The notes under the pieces: model-generated
Seen by the model: the letters and a program-made list of their open reading frames with translations, nothing else
Told to the model about the DNA's origin: nothing
Database searches by the model: none
Shown: one piece after another, positions 23,094-33,269 of the stretch
How the letters are laid out: the number at the start of each line of letters is the position of its first letter
Numbering within the stretch: position 1 is the first letter of the stretch
Made by a program: the position numbers and the translations under genes
Assembly (NCBI GenBank): GCA_002104985.1
Contig: MCGO01000135.1
Location: 1-64,000 of the forward strand
Direction of reading: 5' to 3'
Length of the DNA: 64,000 nucleotides
DNA from: Rhizoclosmatium globosum
Taxonomy: Eukaryota; Chytridiomycota; Chytridiomycetes; Chytridiales; Chytriomycetaceae

Positions 23094-23724
23094 TCAGTTT
23101 ATTGTACGTTTTTTGGAAATAAGCTGGTGCATCATTTCTGATAGATTCCATGGTGCAATTATCCAACTGCTAGCCATTTGAGGGTACTTTTCGAGGTATG
23201 CACGGGCGAGGATGTACAGGATTACGTGAGCAATGATACGCTTTGATTGGTACCATATTATCGAAACTACTGATTTAACTTGTTCGTATCGATGCATCAG
23301 TGGGTTCTTCTTGCCAAAAACGGATGGAAGCATTGGGTCCCTTGTGAACATAAAATAGACGTATTGATTGAAGTTCCATTTACATACAAGTGATCTGAAC
23401 GATAGTTACTAAAATGCAGAGGAGAGGATAAGACTCAACTGAGGAAGCGCACAGATTTCAACGAAACGAAAGTTGAGGTACGTCGCCAAAGAGCCTCGAG
23501 CGAGGCCGTCTAACTGAGAGTCTTCTGTTCGAAGGATAATTGCAAGGATGTGTGTCACTGTGAGACCATAAATGGCCAATATGGTGTGTGATATGGCACA
23601 CTTCATCAACAGAAAGAACGATATGGGAACCAGCACATAGACTGTAACCTGTCAAATACTTCAATTGAATGCATGGAAATATATCAGTACCGACCAGCAT
23701 GGCCTCAGAGGATATGTGGATCAT
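23094..23724 (-). pseudogene. Wax-synthase-like acyltransferase, long form, copy H (N-terminal half only)
   Basis: Exon 1 (from ATG 23724) encodes MIHISSEAML. Exon 2 continues VTVYVLVPISFFLLMKCAIS to FRFVEICALPQ. Exon 3 (23394-23094) gives SLVCKWNFNQYVYFMFTRDP, a charged loop, and LARAYLEKYP with WNLSEMMHQL, then a stop. Introns sit where E-G have them (for example between FVEICALPQ and the KWNFNQY exon) and are in phase. The whole catalytic half (RDF, RWN, HE and TGFG motifs) is missing, so this is a truncated, presumably inactive copy. Confidence 0.7.
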
Positions 23725-23772
23725 CTTTCTGTGTTCTTCCTCAAGTTCTTCTCAAAACACAATCAAACAACT

Positions 23773-24975
23773 TTATTCCAAGCTACTAATAGAAACTTTA
23801 AACATTTTATCCCACTGGTTAAGTTTCACGGCAATCTCCCACTTCTCTTGCTCATTTGTGATGAGCAAAACTTGCTGCAAACTCGGAATCAATGTCAAAG
23901 AATCAAAGAACTCTGTCGTTGCTTTGATTGAGTCAAACATTACAGCTCGTCCGTGGTCCAATTCGACCGGTAATGTGATAACAATGGTTTGAAGTTGTGA
24001 CAACGTCTCACAATATGCGGGAACGCGTCGAACAAGCTCTACGAAACGATCAATACTTGTAGGATGCACGTAACCTGATCCAGAAAGACCAATTGATTCC
24101 AATTTGAATGGAACGGCGACAGCGTTTTCGTGGTTTTCAACGTTATCAATATCAGTGAGATATGGCAAATGGAAATCGAATTCTTGATACCAAATATGCT
24201 TCAAGCTTGGTGGGCAGCGTTGGATGGTGTCCCAGAACTCGTGCATGTGGCTTCCTGATTTAATCAACAAGCAGGACAGCTCCTTGCACAACGTGAAACT
24301 CTCGTTAAAGTATTGATCGGGCTCCGCGACTACCAGCTGTCGAAGTCCCGTAAACGCTTCATAGCTTGCATCAGTATTAGCATCATCTTCTTCCTCGTCT
24401 TCAAAGAAGAAAATGGCCTCAAAATTAATAGCCTGGTAAAGTTCGATTGGCGGCATTTCCTTGCTAGAGTTCTTGATGGCTTGTATGAAGGTGCTTTGAG
24501 TTTCTTCCCCAAAGGTTTCTTCATAAGCCTCAATGAATGGTTTGATGGGTTTGCATTTAGATGCGTTTGCAATACTCTCAGTGACCTGAACTGACGAGAA
24601 ACCAATTGAGGCACTGATACTTTCTTTTACGTCGTCTTTGAGCCGTTGAAGAGTGTCCAAAGCGGGCCATATTTCGCTTGAAATATTCATCGTGACAAAC
24701 AAGTCCGCATGGGTGTCGTGGTGGCAGTTGGCGACCAGCGGATATTCGTATGGATTTAACGTTATTGGAGAAATGCATAACGGAGCCGGGTCGACAGAAA
24801 CTGATTTAAGGTGGACTCTGCACCAAATAGGTGTTGCAGTGATTGCCTTGTTCCACTCTCTGCAGACTAGTCTCAATGCGCAATATTCTTTCATCGTGTA
24901 CGATGCTGGGGCATCTTTGAGTAGAGTCCTGAAAATATGCTGGGTTGTCTCAAGTGGAATGAGTGGGAGAACCAT
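23773..24975 (-). CDS. F-box-like protein, array copy 1
   Basis: About 400 residues, single exon. The start MVLPLIPLETTQHIF is chosen by alignment with copy 2; an in-frame ATG exists at 25044. The N-terminal 50 residues (IPLETTQHIFRTLLKDAPAS ... RLVCREWNKAI) look like an F-box, the Skp1-binding helix bundle of SCF ubiquitin ligases. The rest has leucine-rich, regularly spaced segments (LRQLVVAEPD, LCKELSCLLIKS, CPPSLKHIWYQEFD, PFKLESIGLSGSG, LIPSLQQVLL) typical of the divergent leucine-rich repeats of fungal F-box proteins. It may be a substrate receptor; the target is unknown. It lies head-to-tail with copy 2. Confidence 0.7.
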   Translation of the reverse strand: MVLPLIPLETTQHIFRTLLKDAPASYTMKEYCALRLVCREWNKAITATPIWCRVHLKSVSVDPAPLCISPITLNPYEYPLVANCHHDTHADLFVTMNISSEIWPALDTLQRLKDDVKESISASIGFSSVQVTESIANASKCKPIKPFIEAYEETFGEETQSTFIQAIKNSSKEMPPIELYQAINFEAIFFFEDEEEDDANTDASYEAFTGLRQLVVAEPDQYFNESFTLCKELSCLLIKSGSHMHEFWDTIQRCPPSLKHIWYQEFDFHLPYLTDIDNVENHENAVAVPFKLESIGLSGSGYVHPTSIDRFVELVRRVPAYCETLSQLQTIVITLPVELDHGRAVMFDSIKATTEFFDSLTLIPSLQQVLLITNEQEKWEIAVKLNQWDKMFKVSISSLE

Positions 24976-25044
24976 TTCAATTTCAACAAAATAAAACAAG
25001 AGTTTAAGAACACGATTTTTCAAAACGCCAGATACATCCTCCAT

Positions 25045-26235
25045 CTAATTAACGAGAATCAGAATATTGAACTCTTTGTCCCATTTGTTCAATTTCACAT
25101 CGCAATTCCACTTCTCAGCCTCATTTGTGACAATCAAGACTTGCTGTAAACTCGGAATAAGCTTCAAAGCATTGAAAAATTCTGTCGTAGATTCCTCGGA
25201 GTCAAACAACGTCGTCTTATCATTGTCGTCCTCTTTTGGAATTGACATGACAATAGTTCGCAAGCGCGACAAAGTCTCGCAATAGGCTGGTACACATTGA
25301 ACAAGCTCGATGAATCGATCAATGGTTGTAGGATCAACGTATCCTGATCCTGAAAGCCCAATTGATTCCAGCTTGAAGGGAACTGCAACTTCGTGATGGC
25401 TTTCTACATCCTTAATATCCACCAAAAACGGCAAATGATAATCGAATTCGTGATACCATATATGCTTTAGGCTTGGAGGACAGCGTTGGATAGTTTCCCA
25501 AAACTCATGCATATGGCTTCCTGATTTGATTACCAAACACGATAACTCCTTACACAACGTGAAACTATCGTTAAAGTAACGATCAGGCTCGGCAACTACA
25601 AGCTGTCGAAGGCCAGTAAACTCTTTATAACTTGGTTGTATGGTATTCGCTGAGTCTTCTTCTTCATAGAACCAAATCGCCTCAAACGTAATGGCTCGGT
25701 AGAGTTCAATGGGCGGCATCCCATTTGCAGAATCTTGGATTTCTTCAATGAAAGTGCTTTGAGTTTCCTCCTCAAAGGTTTCTTCGTAGCAATCGATGTA
25801 TGACTTGATTGGTTTGCATTTGGACGCATTGGCGATGACATCTGTGATCTGAACCGAGGTGAACCCAATCGCTGCCCCGATTGATTCTTTCAAATGGTTT
25901 TTGAGCTGTTGAAGTGTACTCAAGGTAGACCAGATCTCACGACGAACATTGATTGCCACAAACAAGTCCGCATGGGTATCGTGATGGCAGTTTGCGACTA
26001 GAGGATATTCATATGGATTCAATGTCATCGGAATAATGCATGGCGGATCGGGGTCCACGGAAACTGATTTAATGTGCACTCTGCACCAAATAGGAGTTGC
26101 AGTGATTGCCTTGTTCCACTCTCTGCAGACTAGTCTCAATGCACAATACTCTTTCATCGTGTATGATGCGGGAGCATCTTTGAGAAGAGTCTTGAAAATA
26201 TGTTGGGTTGTTTCGAGTGGTATGTGTTGGAGCAT
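25045..26235 (-). CDS. F-box-like protein, array copy 2
   Basis: About 396 residues from ATG 26235 (MLQHIPLETTQHIF), highly similar to copy 1 over its length, including the F-box-like N terminus (RLVCREWNKAI), the conserved YEYPLVANCHHDTHAD block and the leucine-rich C-terminal half ending LIPSLQQVLIVTNEAEKW. An acidic stretch (YEEEDS) replaces the longer EDEEEDD run of copy 1. No introns or frame breaks. Its stop codon (25045-25047) lies 69 nt before the start of copy 1. Confidence 0.7.
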   Translation of the reverse strand: MLQHIPLETTQHIFKTLLKDAPASYTMKEYCALRLVCREWNKAITATPIWCRVHIKSVSVDPDPPCIIPMTLNPYEYPLVANCHHDTHADLFVAINVRREIWSTLSTLQQLKNHLKESIGAAIGFTSVQITDVIANASKCKPIKSYIDCYEETFEEETQSTFIEEIQDSANGMPPIELYRAITFEAIWFYEEEDSANTIQPSYKEFTGLRQLVVAEPDRYFNDSFTLCKELSCLVIKSGSHMHEFWETIQRCPPSLKHIWYHEFDYHLPFLVDIKDVESHHEVAVPFKLESIGLSGSGYVDPTTIDRFIELVQCVPAYCETLSRLRTIVMSIPKEDDNDKTTLFDSEESTTEFFNALKLIPSLQQVLIVTNEAEKWNCDVKLNKWDKEFNILILVN

Positions 26236-26285
26236 TGTCAACAAATTAAATAAATAACTTTGCGATTTATTCTGTAAAGACAACT

Positions 26286-26998
26286 CTAAAACATTATGGC
26301 TGCAGCACTGAACAGAGTTTTGTCTCCAATCCTGTCCATTACAAGGTATTTCAGGCTTGGAATCATCTTCAGTGTGTTCAAAACAGATATTGCAGATTCT
26401 GGTGAATCAAATACATCACTAAAGTCCGATCCATACTCTTGCTCAAAAGAAATAACAATCGTCTTAAGATCAGACAATATCTCTCGATATTCTGGAACTT
26501 TGAGAACGAGGTGAAGAAAAGTCTCCAAACTGATCTCTCCAGAATCACCAGTTACGTAAAGGCCAATTGATTCTAGTTTAAAAGGAACCACAACTTCGTC
26601 GTCAATATTGTAACGCGAATGCTGAAGGTGATCAGAGCTATTTTCCAGAAATGTTTCAAAGTTGGTGGGCAATGTTGAAGAGATTCCCAATAGTTGTTAG
26701 GAGACTCAATCACCAAACACTCCAACTCCTTGCATCTGCTGAAGTTCTTACTGTAAAACACTGATAACGAATAGCCGAAAATTAACTGTCGGAGATGAAT
26801 GAACTCGCCGTTTGGTGCATCAATAGAATCCTCATCGATATCTTCGTGAATTCGGATGGCTTTGTAGAGGCCCATAGGCAGATCGTAGATCAGTCTCAAA
26901 GCCCGGTACTCGACAAGGTTGTACGATAAGGGACAATCATTCAAAAGACTCTTGAAAATGAGCTGTGCTGTTTCCAGAGGTAGTGCTTTGAGAGCCAT
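26286..26998 (-). pseudogene. F-box-like protein, array copy 3 (internally deleted)
   Basis: Begins MALKALPLETAQLIF with the F-box start. After EYRALRLI it jumps directly to YDLPMGLYKAI. About 150 residues present in copies 1 and 2, including the CREWN and YEYPLVANCHHD blocks, are missing. A further one-base break near 26641-26644 (an A-run of four where five restores FWKNSSDHLQ) splits it into two frames. The leucine-rich end (VPFKLESIGL, LKMIPSLKYLV) persists. The internal deletion probably makes it non-functional as an F-box protein. Confidence 0.65.
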
Positions 26999-27052
26999 TC
27001 AGGAAAAGAGAACTCTGTTCAACCTTTATTCGATATTGCAATGCTGCAAACA

Positions 27053-28228
27053 CTACTCGATTATAATACGAAATCCCTTTTCCCAGTCACTGGATTGTAC
27101 CAATCGTCTCAATTTCGCCTTGTCACCCACATCCACCAGTACAAAACGCCTCAAATTAGACATCCCATGAAAGGTGCCAAAAAATTCTGTCATGGAAGGT
27201 TCGGAATCAAATATTGCAGTCGTGGTAATAAGGGAAGGATACGGATGGTCATTTTGCAATGAGATGACAATAGTTTCAAGCTCTGACATATACTCGCGAA
27301 ACACCGGATCCATTCTAACAAGATGCATGAAATGATCCACCGCAGGTGGGTCAACTTGCGCAGACGCAGAAAGCTGAATCGATTTCAACTTGAACTTGAA
27401 AGGTGCTGGATCACCTCGGCTCCATCTTTGACTGCAGTAATCAAACTCTCGAAACCAGACATGTTTTAAGCTTGGTTGAAAGTAATTAACTACATCCCAG
27501 TGTTCGCTCATATCACCGATTACCAGACATGATAACTCATTTAGGGATGTAAAGCCGTCAAGAAAATAACGGTCTGGTACCGGTATGAGAAGTTGTCGAA
27601 GGCCCACAAACTCCTGATAAAAGGTTTCGGCTTCGTCCATTTCCAAAAATTCCGGGGCACAAAAGTTGATTGCACGATAGAGATGTATTGGCGGTACTCC
27701 ATGCTTTGAGTGCTTTAAGTCAAGCAGAAACGCCTTTCCGATTGTTTCGTCGAAGTCTTCGTCCAAAAAGGTGTCTTCATAAATGTCAATATATGGTTTG
27801 ATTGGTTTGCATTTTGACGCATTTACAGTAACATCTGTGATATTAACGGAAGAGAAACCGACTGAAGCTCCAATTAATCCTTTAAGATAGTGTTTCAGTT
27901 ACTGAAGAGTGGTGAGAGTGGGCCACAGTTGGGAAGGGATGTCCAATTTGACGAAAGCGTCTGCGTAGGTATCATGATGGCAGTTGGCGACAAGAGGATA
28001 CTCATAAGGACTCAAAGTCATCGGTTTGATAACCAATGGTTCAGGATTGGAGTTAACTGATCGAATAAGTACTCTGCATTTCAATGGCGTTGAGGTAAGA
28101 GCTCTGTTCCACTGCCGATCAATCAAACGAAGCTTCAGGATCTCTTTGACAGTTGTGTAGACTGGGGCATCGTTAAGAAGGCATCTGACAATCTGCTGTG
28201 TGATTTCGGCTGGGAATTGATAAGCCAT
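27053..28228 (-). pseudogene. F-box-like protein, array copy 4 (in-frame stop)
   Basis: Full-length relative of copies 1 and 2 (ATG 28228, MAYQFPAEITQQIV; YEYPLVANCHHDTYAD retained). A TAA at 27899-27901 interrupts LTTLQ*LKHYLKGLIG, where copy 2 has LQQLKNHLKE, so a CAA-to-TAA change is the simplest reading. The frame continues to 27053 with conserved leucine-rich segments. Either a nonsense pseudogene, a readthrough case or a base error. The most diverged of the four array copies. Confidence 0.6.
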
Positions 28229-28607
28229 CCTATTTGACACCAATTTGAGAAAGTAAGTGAGAAAAAAGGGAAGAAGGGACTCAACTACCGCCTTTTCTCC
28301 CGAACTGCCCACCAAACCCGAAAAATTGGCACATGTATGAGTAAGATATTTTAGTCCGAACTGCCAAGCGATACCTCAATCGAATGGAAAGATCCTCTGA
28401 GACCCAATTCGAGAAGACCAGGTTAGAAACGAGCCTAATTTGGCGTTTGATTGAATAATTAAAATTATTGGGTTTCTTCGCGCTATCATGACTTCATCGT
28501 TTCTCCGATTATCACTAGGAATACCTTCAAATCTTCTTGTAAATTCTTGTGAAGTTGACGCATAGTCTAATTTATTGCTTATGATTCCCATAAATTGAAA
28601 GTGAATG

Positions 28608-30636
28608 TCACCGACCACCCTTCAATTTCCCAATCAACCGCGTAAACAACCCCTGCTTTTTCCCTTGAGTTTCTCCCTCTGCCTCAACATACCGTCCCGT
28701 CTCGAAATCCATTTCCATTAACGGAACAAGCGCGAACCCACTCAAGACGTTTCCCTTCTTACAGCCATCCCAAACACCCTTCCCCAAGAACCACAAGATC
28801 GTAAGCGGCACTCCGGCATACAACCAAGACTGCGCAATAAACCAGTTCTGGTCGAACGTCGTAACATTATAAAACGACCCAAACACCAAAAACACTGAAA
28901 CAACAAGACCCATCACTAACGACAATAATCCGCGTACGGATAAAATGGTGCTACGTATGGTAAATCTGCGAGCTTGTACCCCTGAGCAAGGAAACCGGCG
29001 CGGAATCGGAGATGCGTGTATGACATTATAAGCCAGTTGATTTCGATTGCGAGGGCGATCAAGTTTGAAAGGAAGTTGAAAACGTCTTGTGGAGAGAGGA
29101 GGTACCCCCCAATAATTGCGATAACACCAAAGAGGATGGAGAGCGCGACGGAGGCGACGGGAACGCCGCGGGAGTCGACTCTTCCGAGGAACTTTGGGGC
29201 GGAATTTTCTTCTGCGAGGCGGGTTAATGTTCTGGAGCAGGCGTAGATGGAGGAGTTTGCGGCGGAGAGGGTTGCGAGGATGATTACTGCGTTCATGATG
29301 TGTTCGGCGGCTTTGATTCCGAAGGATTGTAGACGTAGACAAAGGGGGATTGTGAGATTCCGGCGGGGTTGTTTGGGTCTAGGACTTCATTGTCGGGGGA
29401 GAGGAGGAGTCCGATCATGAGAATTGAACCAAGGTAGAATAGGAGAATTCTGGAGATTGAGAGGTTTCAAAATGGTGTTAGATTATGAGAGAAGAGAGGA
29501 GAAGTATTGACGACGCACCGAATGAAAGTTCCATTGATTGCCTTTGGAATTGAAACTCGCGGGTTCTCAGCTTCCGATGCTGTCAATCCAATCAACTCAG
29601 TTCCTCCAAAACTGAAAAACGCAGTTGTCATTGCAGACGCAATATTGTTAAATCGAGTCAACGAATCGTCACCGACAAGAGCTGGAGACCAATTGACGAA
29701 CCACAATGGACCAGTGGATTGTCCCACACCGAACCACATGAGAAGTGAAATGAAGAGGAAAATACAATCGCAATGACCTTGATGAGTGAAAGTGCGAATT
29801 CGGTTTCTCCAAAGGAAGAAACGCCGAGCAAATTGACGGATGCAACAGGAACAAGGTAGATCGCAGTCCATGCCCACTGATATTAATTGAGTCAATAAAG
29901 TAAAGGCTGATATAGGAGATAATGGTTTGTCATCTGAAGAAACACTCACAGATGGTATCGCAGTGGTCCAAAACGCCATGAACGAACTAATCGCCGACAA
30001 CTTTATAAAGTAAATAAGTAAAGGCTAGTTTCGATAACGAGATACGTACTTCAGCAGGAACTCCGAGAACCCATGAGAGCCAATAATTCCAACCAGAAGC
30101 AAATCCAAACGCAGGGTTCACAAATCGAGTTGGCATATGCGAGAAAGCTCCTTCCATAGGCAAAAAGGCGGCCATTTCTCCGATAGCGGATGAGACGAAA
30201 AAGACTTGGAAACCGGCGATGACGAAACAAATGAGAGCACCGAGGGGTCCAGCTGTGTAGATTGCAGATCCCTGTTGTTAAATAGATGCAAAGGATGTGG
30301 TTGTAAGTGATAGGTGGTAGGCGATGGGGTGATGGGTGATAAGTGATAGGTCGGCTTGGGAGAAGCGAAAGGGAGCATAAAATAGGAAACGAGCAGTTAC
30401 TCACGGACTTGAGTAAGAGACCAGTTCCGATAGTTCCTCCATTGCAATCATTTCCTGTGAGATGAATAGGATCAGTTGACAGTCGACTCTTGAACAAACA
30501 GTACCAAATGTCTCGCTTTCAGTTTTCGGTGCAGCTTTCCTTCTGGTTGGGTATGCATCACTGGATCACCTTTTGCTGTTGTAGAAGCAACATTGGACGC
30601 ACTGGTGGCAGTGAAGTCTGAAGGTTGGGATGACAT
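28608..30636 (-). CDS. Amino-acid permease (fungal YAT family)
   Basis: Six exons (30636-30505, 30454-30405, 30271-30050, 30000-29950, 29876-29519, 29449-28608) encode about 552 residues of a 12-helix plasma-membrane amino-acid transporter. Signatures: ARHLEMIAMGGTIGTGLLLK, GSAIYTAGPLGALICF, SAIGEMAAFLPMEGAF, NPAFGFASGWNYW, FFSFGGTELIGLTASEAENP with VSIPKAI, and YACSRTLTRLAEENSAPKF. Four one-base deletions (near 30439, 29760, 29332 and 28925) break the frame. Restoring them makes every exon length consistent in phase, so assembly error is likelier than decay. The specificity cannot be read from sequence. Its N-terminal exon layout matches the partial permease at 1-281. Confidence 0.8.
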
Positions 30637-31051
30637 TTTTGGCAGCAGAAAAGGGAACGGTGATGGGCGCTTCCTGCTCCGCTTTTTGTTTTTTCTTCGT
30701 AGATAACAGAAATGGGAGTGATATCATATTGAAATTTTCCGAGGTGGCGTCGCCATCTGCACATTGCTTCGTTAAGGAGGTGATGTTGTGTGCAATAGAT
30801 TACTAATGCATGAAACATACTTGTAGAGTTGATATCATGTTTCTACATAAAACCTTTAGGCAGACATAGCACTATATGAATAGGTTCAGGTCTTCTTTAT
30901 GTGTGTGTCTGTCTGCGAATGTGTTTGATGAAAGAAACATTTTCGATGCTTCAATGAAACCAACTTAAGTGATTTATTCATAATGTACCAGCTAAAACTT
31001 TGAAGGAATCGTTTCTATCGCTCTTGGTTTTTATTCTGAGTTTGTCCGAAA
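30637..31051. other. Intergenic region between divergent genes
   Basis: 415 nt upstream of both the permease (minus) and the 31052 gene (plus). TG-rich (about 30898-30925); nothing coding recognised. Confidence 0.4.
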
Positions 31052-33063
31052 ATGGCACCGCGCACACGCAGAAAAGCATCAACCGCAGCCGAGGAAACAG
31101 CGCTAGCCAAAGTCGTGGCGGCTCTAGTTGAAACTGTCGAAGTAGCATTAGCAGCACCGGCAGTAGAGCCCGAAGCCGAAGACAGCAGCACCGCGGGTTA
31201 GACAGTTAAAACAAAGCACCACGCACCACCACTAAACCTACTCGTCACTCTAGTCCACCCGCCGTACTACTGCTGCCTCTGCTGCCACCAGTACTACTAC
31301 CCCACTGCCACTACCACAGCAGCCAGCGCAACAAGTCCAACCAAACTCGTCCCAGTTGCAAAGGGCTGGTTCGTCGAAGTGCCCGTGTCGCTCAAAGACC
31401 GCCGCGCCGCATTCGAAGCCGCCACCGCAACGACCACCACCGTGAACGAAAGGCAAAGCGCGCCGCCAATGACGCCCGCTCGAAAAGCTGCAGTCGCTAC
31501 AAAACGCGTCAATTCGGAACTTGCAAAACTTGACCCGAAAAACACAAAGTTGGAAGGAACGCGAACGCGGCGTTTCCTCAGACTCGCGGCGTTGCGGCAA
31601 AGAGAGGTTTCTTTGAAGCCGCGCAGCAGAGTGGTGGTGGTGGCAGTCTGGTGCATGTGTCAACGCCGGGACTGAAGGAGGCTCAGCGTGTGCGCAGAGT
31701 GACGGGAGCTCTTGCGAAGAAGGATGTGCTTGAAGCAGCTCTCTTTGGTCAGATGCGCCAGCAGAAGATGGCGAGTGAAGAAAAGGAAAAGAACGTCACC
31801 AAGGAATTCAAGGCCCAGGCTTTTCCACCACTTCAACTTCTTCCTCGTCACGCGTCAAGAGCTCTATTGCATCCATTGAAACAAGTCACTTAATGGAACC
31901 TGTCCTGCTCTTGATTTGCCACCTGTTGAAAATGTTGTTGCTGTCGCGTCCCCAAAAACAGGAAGTAGACGACGCGCATCTACTAGAGTTGAGCCTACCG
32001 TTCAAGAAGTAGAGTCAACCACGAGTCAACCAAAAGAAGATGCTGCTCCGGCTATTTCATTGTCCAATGAAACATCAAGCCTGCCAATGACTCTTCCGCC
32101 GCCCACTCCAGGCTCTCCCACCTCCTTCAACTTTACATTCGTGAAGAAACCTACTATTCCATCTGTATCCCGCCTCTCAACAAACTCCAACGCTGCAGCA
32201 AATGCCTGTAACAGTCCCCTCAAAAACTCCCGCACCCTCGTGATTGAAGAAGAACAAGAGGAAAGTGAATACGAAGAAGATGATTCTAAAGCTGCCGCTC
32301 CACTTCCACCACGGGAATCTCCGCGTCGTTCTACTACGAATTCTGCAACAACTGTTGCAGCACCCCAACCACCCACAACCGCACCTACTACCTCCAAAAC
32401 CCCTCTCAAACAAGTCAAGCAATATGACATGAAAGCTCTTCTCAACCATACACCACAATTCCACTTTTCTGCTACTGCCGCGACTCCTCCTGCCGCTGAA
32501 CCCGTTGCAGGCGGGAAACGCCGTCGTGGTGCAGTTGCCACTGTGTCCTCTGTCGAGGCTCCTACAGCTGTCCCCGACACACCAGGACAGACTCAAGGGG
32601 TCTTCGAAAACGGATGCGTGTTTCGGAGCCTGATGTTGAGGTTGATGACTTTGATAACGAGGAACGGGATGTGGAGGAGTGGAGTGAGGCGAGTTCAGCT
32701 GTTGACGTTAAGGAACGCGTCAAGTTTGTGAGACGGGGTCAAAATGAAAAGGTCAAGAAGCAACGCACCAAGAATTATGTTCCTGTTGGCAAGGATGAAC
32801 AAGAGGAGGAAGAGGAGGATGATGGAGTCTTGGATGATTTGATTGTGGAAGAGGAGACGTTGCAGGAAGTTGGATATTTCAAGGGTTCAAGAAGGTTGGT
32901 AGAGCTATTGGGATTCTTGGTTGAATTCTTCATGGTTTTGAGCGTTTTATCTTACTTTTTTTTTCTTGGTTCTTTAATTTTCTGTTTGTTGTAGTTTTTT
33001 GGTACGGTTTTGATTTGTGTCGGACTTTGGGGATGGACTATTTATTTGGTTGAGGCAAGATAA
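31052..33063 (+). CDS. Low-complexity basic/acidic protein with C-terminal membrane anchor
   Basis: Starts MAPRTRRKASTAAEE at 31052. Successive frames continue with KLVPVAKGWFVEVPVSLKDR, PMTPARKAAV, a linking frame GFFEAAQQSGGGGSLVHVST, KKDVLEAALFGQMRQQKM, a Ser/Pro/Thr-rich middle and acidic patches (EEEQEESEYEEDD). A final intron (donor near 32902, GTAGAG; acceptor TTGTAG at 32994) leads to FFGTVLICVGLWGWTIYLVE at 33063. Single-base breaks near 31300, 31540 and 32598 fall in runs of C, A and G; the 5' part near 31199 is uncertain. The Arg/Lys-rich N terminus and single C-terminal helix fit a tail-anchored or inner-nuclear-membrane protein, but no family is recognised. Confidence 0.5.
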
Positions 33064-33269
33064 TGGTGTATAAATTGGTTGGTTTAAGTTACTTCCGTAT
33101 ATGTTTTGCAAAAGGGTTCTGGAATGCTAGTGTTATTCTTGTAGTCGTCGCTGCGACTGTCTCCTGCCTCTATTAGAACTTGATTTGTGAATTCTCTGTT
33201 GTCGGAAACTTTGAAAGGTTGTTCCTATTTATCAATCGATTTTATAATAACGATTCTTATGCTCGAAAA

